Shown: in pieces, positions 7,348-11,275 of the stretch | Position numbering within the stretch: position 1 is the first letter of the stretch | How the letters are laid out: every line of letters starts with the position of its first letter | DNA from: Anaerolineae bacterium | Lineage (GTDB): Bacteria; Chloroflexota; Anaerolineae; Aggregatilineales; Phototrophicaceae | Reading direction: 5' to 3' | Length of the DNA: 11,275 bases | Assembly: GCA_028284565.1 (NCBI GenBank) | Contig: JANQRM010000591.1 | Coordinates: 1 to 11,275 of the forward strand | Notes under the pieces: generated by a model | What the model was told of the DNA's origin: nothing | Databases searched by the model: none | What the model saw: only the letters and a program-made list of their open reading frames with translations | Program-made: the position numbers and the translations under genes

Positions 7348-8115
7348 TTACCAGCCGTTGGGATACCACGCATCGAAGATTGCACCGAGTTCATCATAGG
7401 TATCGACAATTGCATCAGGGTGAATGATGCCTTCCGTCAAGTCTTGTCCATGAGGTTTGGTACGAAGAACGGCTTTCATGCCGACCTCCTGTGCGCCACC
7501 TATGTCCGCCACCGGATTATCGCCAATGAAAACGGTATGTTTGGGGGATAGATTCAAGCATTCTAAGGCAGTCTCAAAGATACGGGGGTGCGGTTTTAGA
7601 TAGCCTGCGTCCGCCGCCGACAAGCGACAATTGGGGAAGTAGTCCATCAAGCCATGTTCTTCAACTTCTTTATCGCGCATCGACATCGGCTGACTGGCAT
7701 TTGTGACAATACCGAGTTTGATACCCCTTGTGGTCAATTCTTCAAGAAAAGGTGGCACATCGTCAAACACTTCTGTTCCCCGAATCTTGCCCCAACTATA
7801 GGCTTCAATACAGGATTCAAGGTCAAAACAATCGGGTTCTGCACCCAATGCATGTAGCGTTTCCCGCAGAATCTCTGGCATGACAGGGGCGCGCAGGTTA
7901 TTGCGAGCCTCTGCCCATGCTTCACGGGTCTGCTCCATATAGGCATTCACGAGTGTTTCCAGTGAAATATCCTCCGTCAAACAGGCTTGTGACTTCATGA
8001 GTTCCAAGACTCCCCGTAAACGGTCTGTTTCCAATTCACCCCAATTTCCAGAGAAGTTGCGCCAGCTAATGAGTGTGTCGTCAAAATCAAAGAGGACTGC
8101 TTTAAGTTGAGCCAT
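7348..8115 (-). CDS. HAD superfamily hydrolase (phosphatase-like)
   Basis: All four HAD motifs are visible in the 255 residues. Motif I is LFDFDDTL (D10 nucleophile, D12 acid/base), motif II is GIVTNAS (T138), motif III is LKPHPRIFE (K174), and motif IV is FIGDNPVADIGGA (D199 and D204, Mg binding). A helical cap lies between motifs I and II (about 16-115), which is the C1 type seen in phosphoglycolate phosphatase and haloacid dehalogenase relatives. An active Mg-dependent phosphatase acting on a small phosphorylated metabolite is the likeliest reading; the substrate is not identifiable. The start ATG (8113-8115) overlaps the stop of the upstream SDR gene by one base as TAATG, and the gene ends 2 nt before the next ATG. 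It is therefore embedded in a translationally coupled cluster. Confidence 0.92.
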   Translation of the reverse strand: MAQLKAVLFDFDDTLISWRNFSGNWGELETDRLRGVLELMKSQACLTEDISLETLVNAYMEQTREAWAEARNNLRAPVMPEILRETLHALGAEPDCFDLESCIEAYSWGKIRGTEVFDDVPPFLEELTTRGIKLGIVTNASQPMSMRDKEVEEHGLMDYFPNCRLSAADAGYLKPHPRIFETALECLNLSPKHTVFIGDNPVADIGGAQEVGMKAVLRTKPHGQDLTEGIIHPDAIVDTYDELGAIFDAWYPNGW

Positions 8116-9167
8116 TAGCCTGCCTCGACAATGGCAGTGGTTTCTTCCTCAGCAGGAGATGCGTGTAGGTCGATTTCCGCGACATCTTTGGCACGCCATA
8201 CAAGCGTGGTGGTGTCCATCCCTTCAACAAAACTGGGATAGGCTGGCGACCAACCGACTTCTGATTTCAATTTATCATTCTTAATCAAGGTACTATATTT
8301 GAGTGTTTCTTCTTGTGCAGACAGGGGGAAGATATAAGACCGCCAACCACCTGACGAATATTTCACATTGCCAAGCCCGATGGCTTCGGAGAGTTGTTCG
8401 GCAAACGCATTCGGTGTTGCAGGCGTATTATCCGCTACATTGAACACAACGCCTGTCGTTTCGGCATCCGTTTCATGTTCAATCAACGCAAGCACGGCAG
8501 AGGCAAGGTCGGCTTCATGAATCCAGCTTTTCGGTGCTGTTCCCGCATAGACACCACGACTATGTTGGAAGGCATTCGCAAGGTCGAAAGTTGCCCTTGA
8601 GTGTCCACCATAGAGATAACCCCCGCGTAGGACATAACCCGTGACACCGCCATCTAATATGGCATGTTCAGCCTGTTCGATGTCATGTGCCATGTCATCA
8701 TGCGCGACGTGTGCCGACTCATCGACGGCTTCTCCGTGCGTATCCCCATAAACGGAAGCAAAACTCAACGAAATGATCTTTTCCGCGCCCATTTGACCAG
8801 CGGCTTCGGCTACTGCATTGGCAGATTGTTTCAAGAATGCTCCGTCCCAATCCACTGCCATGTGTGGCACACCATTCATCGTCGCCGGAGCTAGATGCAC
8901 TATCACATTGGCATTGTTGAGTTTGAGTGCGCTACGGATTTCACCCACGCGCGTTACATCTGTAAAGGTTGGGATGCCCCCATCGGCGCGCACTTGATTG
9001 GCACTCTTCGCAGAACTTTCACAGGCTCCCGTGACTTGGATACCTTGCCGTGCGAGGAGCTGTACGGTTGCCCGTCCTGCTCCCGTGTTCGCACCCGTCA
9101 CAAAGACGCGCCATGTGTTGGTTTGTTCTTCTTCTTTTGTTTCAGCGGTTACGTTTTCATCGGTCAT
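8115..9167 (-). CDS. Extended-SDR-like NAD(P)-binding protein lacking the YxxxK motif
   Basis: The 350-residue protein has a Rossmann fold like NAD-dependent epimerase/dehydratases. It shows RVFVTGANTGAGRA (20-33, the GxxxGxG-type dinucleotide loop), NVIVHLAP (88-95), ISLSFASVYGD (132-142, with the usual Ser region) and LRGGYLYGG (180-188). The SWIHEADLASAVLALIE segment (214-230) is also typical of the extended family. Unusually, the catalytic YxxxK is absent. The place where it normally falls reads DDMAHDIEQAEHAIL (157-171), and no Lys occurs between K131 and K213. It may bind a nucleotide cofactor without classical SDR chemistry or may use other residues. Both ends carry acidic extensions (residues 1-18, rich in E and D, and about 328-350). 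It is the first gene of the minus-strand cluster. Its ATG at 9165-9167 has a weak AAAGAGA Shine-Dalgarno, and its TAA overlaps the HAD start codon. Substrate and pathway are unknown. Confidence 0.87.
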   Translation of the reverse strand: MTDENVTAETKEEEQTNTWRVFVTGANTGAGRATVQLLARQGIQVTGACESSAKSANQVRADGGIPTFTDVTRVGEIRSALKLNNANVIVHLAPATMNGVPHMAVDWDGAFLKQSANAVAEAAGQMGAEKIISLSFASVYGDTHGEAVDESAHVAHDDMAHDIEQAEHAILDGGVTGYVLRGGYLYGGHSRATFDLANAFQHSRGVYAGTAPKSWIHEADLASAVLALIEHETDAETTGVVFNVADNTPATPNAFAEQLSEAIGLGNVKYSSGGWRSYIFPLSAQEETLKYSTLIKNDKLKSEVGWSPAYPSFVEGMDTTTLVWRAKDVAEIDLHASPAEEETTAIVEAG

Positions 9168-9198
9168 GGTTGATCTCTTTCCCGTGTCAAATAGGGCT

Positions 9199-9204
9199 AT
9201 TATG
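9199..9204 (-). promoter_or_regulatory. Candidate -10 box for the four-gene minus-strand cluster
   Basis: On the minus strand these bases read CATAAT, five of six matches to TATAAT, 32-37 nt before the SDR ATG at 9167. No convincing -35 box is seen at normal spacing, so this is a weak candidate. It is listed because the cluster should have a promoter in the 197-bp spacer 9168-9364. Confidence 0.25.
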
Positions 9205-9314
9205 CCACAAAACCTTTCTCATGGGGACAAAGAATCTCATCCAATAGCCATTTCTTCATCGTTAATAAGGATAGTAGCCAACAGGCGCATCTTATGGGTA
9301 ATATGAAGTCCTTA

Positions 9315-9323
9315 TGCTAAAAT
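9315..9323 (+). promoter_or_regulatory. Candidate extended -10 promoter for the Ser/Thr kinase
   Basis: TGCTAAAAT matches the extended -10 form TGnTATAAT at all but one position. It lies in a locally A/T-rich stretch 41 nt before the kinase ATG at 9365. Extended -10 promoters can work with a poor -35 box, and none is obvious here. The kinase start is further supported by AGGGGA at 9353-9358, upstream of the ATG. Confidence 0.35.
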
Positions 9324-9364
9324 AAAACATTGTTGGTTACAGGCATCCAAAATAGGGGATACCG

Positions 9365-11275
9365 ATGATTGGAACCCGCTTAGGGCAATACGAAATCATC
9401 GAAGAAATTGGCAAGGGGGGCATGGCAACGGTTTATCGTGCCTATCAACCCCCAGCAGACCGCTTTGTCGCTGTCAAAGTTATTCACCGTGCCTTAGCCA
9501 TTGAAGCGGGCGGGATGGAACGTTTTGAACGCGAAGCCCGCCTCGTAACCCGCCTCGAACATCCCTATCTCCTGCCTGTTTACGATGTCAGTGTGGATAC
9601 CGACCCGCCCTTTATCGTCATGCGCTATATGGAAGGTGGAACGCTCAAAGACGTTCTTCGCCGAAGCAATACGATTCCCATCCCAGAGATTCATCACATG
9701 ATGAAACAAGTCGGTGATGCATTGGATTATGCGCATCGGCAAGGGGTCGTCCATCGAGACATCAAGCCAACCAACATCATGATTGATGAAGATGGCAATG
9801 CCTTCCTCACCGATTTTGGGATTGCACGTATCAACGAGGATGAAGGTGAGGGCTTAACCCAAACCGGATTCACCGTCGGCACACCCGGCTATATGGCTCC
9901 AGAGCAGGGGCTAGCTGATGACAATATTGACGGACGCGCCGACATCTATTCGCTCGGTATCATGATTTTTGAGATGGCAACTGGCAAAACGCCTTATAGT
10001 GGAGGCACACCCCTTGCTATCATCATGCAACACATCCAAGACCCGATTCCAAAAGCCACATCCATCAATGAAGAGCTACCCTCGGATTTTGATGAGATTA
10101 TTCAAAAAGCCCTCGCCAAGAAGCCTGCAGAACGCTACGACACCGCGCGCGAACTCGTTCATGATTTAGGGACCTTACTCGAAACCTCCGAAATTCGTGT
10201 TGAACCGACGATGCTACGCTTGGCTGCACGAGAAGCTATCACTAATATCAAGCAACGCCGTGCCGAAATTAAAGATGAAATCGACACGATCATGGCGGGC
10301 TTTGAGGCGGCGCGGACACGAGTCGTTGCAGAAGATGATGAAACCCCAACAGTGCTGACTCCGCCCGGCGAAACCCAAGCCGCACCCATGCCACCCGTTT
10401 CAGAAACCTCACGCACACCTTATTTCATTGGGGCAGGTGTTCTTGCAATCATTGCCATCGTAGCGTTATTAGCGTTAGGTGGGAGTGGCGATAACGGCGA
10501 AAGCGCAACCTCGACAGCACGGGCTGTTGCTGATAATCAGACGGCAACTCAACAAGCCTTTGCTTTGGCGAATCCGTCGGATACACCAACAGACGAACCC
10601 ACAGATACCCCCGAAGTTAGTCCGACACCGAGCAATACGCCTACGAATACCGTAACGCCGACGGATACACTCACGCCATCGAATACACCGACAGATACAG
10701 CGACTCCGACCTCAACACGCACACCCACTAACACACCGACTCGGACTCCAACACCAACCGACACCCTAACTCCGACAGATACGCATACACCGACCTTCAC
10801 GCCGACTCCGGCAACCCCCGTGATGCAAGCCCGTCAAGATTTAGCTGTCCGCACGGGCCCCGGACCCAACTTCCCAGAGATTGATTCGGTCAATCAAGGA
10901 CAAAATGTCGAAATCGTGGGGCGCAGTGATGACAATCGCTGGCTACAGATTCTCTTGCCCAATGGCTCAACCGGCTGGGTACTCTCGTCGAGCACCTTGA
11001 ACACCATCATCGGCAATCGGGAGATTATCGTCACGGTTCCATCGCCAACCTTCACACCGAGTCGCACACCCACTCCCACGCCGACTTCGACGAATACGCC
11101 CACCGCAACCAATACACCGACTCCCACGCGGACTCCATCCCCAACCGCAACCGATACCTTGACCCCAACAGACACAGCAACATTTACGTTGACCCCAACA
11201 GATACGCCATCACCAACCAATACGCCAACAGATACACTAACGCCGACCTTGACACCCACCGACACGCCGACGAAT
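9365..11275 (+). CDS. Receptor-type Ser/Thr protein kinase with TM, Thr-Pro spacers and SH3b domain (3' end outside window)
   Basis: The frame runs 637 codons from the ATG at 9365 to the window edge with no stop, so the C-terminus is missing. Residues 9-270 are a bacterial PknB-like kinase with every catalytic element: GKGGMATVY (16-24), VAVK (K38), helix-C E57, HRDIKPTN (130-137), DFG (150-152), APE (178-180), and DIYSLG (193-198). It is an RD kinase and looks active. A charged helical juxtamembrane region (about 283-325) precedes one transmembrane helix (about 353-372). Outside the membrane come a Thr-Pro-rich spacer (about 406-485), an SH3b-like domain (487-545, with [11 protein letters not shown] and the [10 protein letters not shown] end typical of the family) and a second Thr-Pro spacer (559 onward). 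The kinase probably signals from a wall- or surface-binding sensor; the ligand and targets are unknown. It is divergent from the SDR-HAD-kinase-like-ligase cluster, 197 bp apart. Confidence 0.93.
   Translation, partial: MIGTRLGQYEIIEEIGKGGMATVYRAYQPPADRFVAVKVIHRALAIEAGGMERFEREARLVTRLEHPYLLPVYDVSVDTDPPFIVMRYMEGGTLKDVLRRSNTIPIPEIHHMMKQVGDALDYAHRQGVVHRDIKPTNIMIDEDGNAFLTDFGIARINEDEGEGLTQTGFTVGTPGYMAPEQGLADDNIDGRADIYSLGIMIFEMATGKTPYSGGTPLAIIMQHIQDPIPKATSINEELPSDFDEIIQKALAKKPAERYDTARELVHDLGTLLETSEIRVEPTMLRLAAREAITNIKQRRAEIKDEIDTIMAGFEAARTRVVAEDDETPTVLTPPGETQAAPMPPVSETSRTPYFIGAGVLAIIAIVALLALGGSGDNGESATSTARAVADNQTATQQAFALANPSDTPTDEPTDTPEVSPTPSNTPTNTVTPTDTLTPSNTPTDTATPTSTRTPTNTPTRTPTPTDTLTPTDTHTPTFTPTPATPVMQARQDLAVRTGPGPNFPEIDSVNQGQNVEIVGRSDDNRWLQILLPNGSTGWVLSSSTLNTIIGNREIIVTVPSPTFTPSRTPTPTPTSTNTPTATNTPTPTRTPSPTATDTLTPTDTATFTLTPTDTPSPTNTPTDTLTPTLTPTDTPTN
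10580..10819 (+). repeat. Thr-Pro-rich degenerate repeat encoding an extracellular spacer
   Basis: About 80 codons of loosely periodic TPT[DNSR]T units (residues 406-485 of the kinase). The four Thr codons and Pro codons vary freely from unit to unit, so the repeat is conserved as protein rather than as DNA. This argues for selection on an extended, possibly glycosylated stalk and against a very recent DNA expansion. It separates the membrane helix from the SH3b domain. Confidence 0.85.
11039..11275 (+). repeat. Second Thr-Pro-rich spacer, running off the window
   Basis: Residues 559-637 of the kinase repeat the same TPT-rich pattern after the SH3b domain and are still in progress at the last base. 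Another folded domain or a surface attachment signal may follow beyond the window. Codon choice is again mixed, though T-D-T and T-N-T units recur often enough for local DNA similarity to the first spacer. Confidence 0.85.

Noticed and set aside
7346..7369. GTG start at 7369 for the shikimate-kinase-like gene
   Set aside because: It would overlap the HAD gene by 22 nt and add residues not seen in the family. The ATG at 7345, 2 nt after the HAD stop, is the simpler start.
10549..11265. Long minus-strand frames rich in Val-Gly-Val-Ser opposite the kinase
   Set aside because: They are the antisense reading of the Thr-Pro repeats (ACN/CCN becomes GTN/GGN). The plus-strand kinase frame is continuous with clear domains.

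Overview
The window looks like a chromosomal segment of a Chloroflexota bacterium, probably Anaerolineae or a relative. The basis is the Thr-Pro-rich 'TPTDTPT' spacers in the receptor-type Ser/Thr kinase at the right end, with a hint of the same spacer in the peptidase at the left end, plus the mix of genes and a roughly balanced base composition. This is inference from style; no rRNA or marker gene is present.

Layout from left to right: (1) 1-780 (+), the 3' part of a secreted M14-like zinc carboxypeptidase that begins before the window; (2) 856-1554 (+), a membrane-anchored DsbA/thioredoxin-fold disulfide oxidoreductase; (3) 1551-2072 (-), a GNAT N-acetyltransferase whose stop codon interlocks with that of gene 2; (4) a 176-bp divergent intergenic region carrying two stacked dyads and a possible -10 box; (5) 2249-4891 (+), a large MacB/FtsX-type ABC permease with two FtsX modules and no ATPase gene beside it; (6) a near-perfect 28-bp inverted repeat between convergent genes; (7) 9167-4950 (-), a tight four-gene minus-strand cluster in transcription order: extended-SDR-like protein, HAD hydrolase, shikimate-kinase-like protein, acyl-CoA/AMP ligase; (8) a 197-bp divergent intergenic region with weak promoter candidates in both directions; (9) 9365-11275 (+), a Ser/Thr kinase with one transmembrane segment, a Thr-Pro spacer, an SH3b domain and a second Thr-Pro spacer, still open at the window edge.

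The four-gene cluster is the part most worth following. The first two genes overlap by one base (TAATG) and the second and third are 2 nt apart, so they are very likely co-translated. Two of its four proteins have lost hallmark catalytic residues of their families: the SDR-like protein has no YxxxK, and the shikimate-kinase-like protein has no functional-looking Walker A or GGG motif. The HAD hydrolase and the AMP ligase look intact. The receptor-type kinase is transcribed divergently from this cluster. No CRISPR array, transposase, tRNA, rRNA or obvious mobile element is visible, and no stretch over 300 bases lacks a gene.
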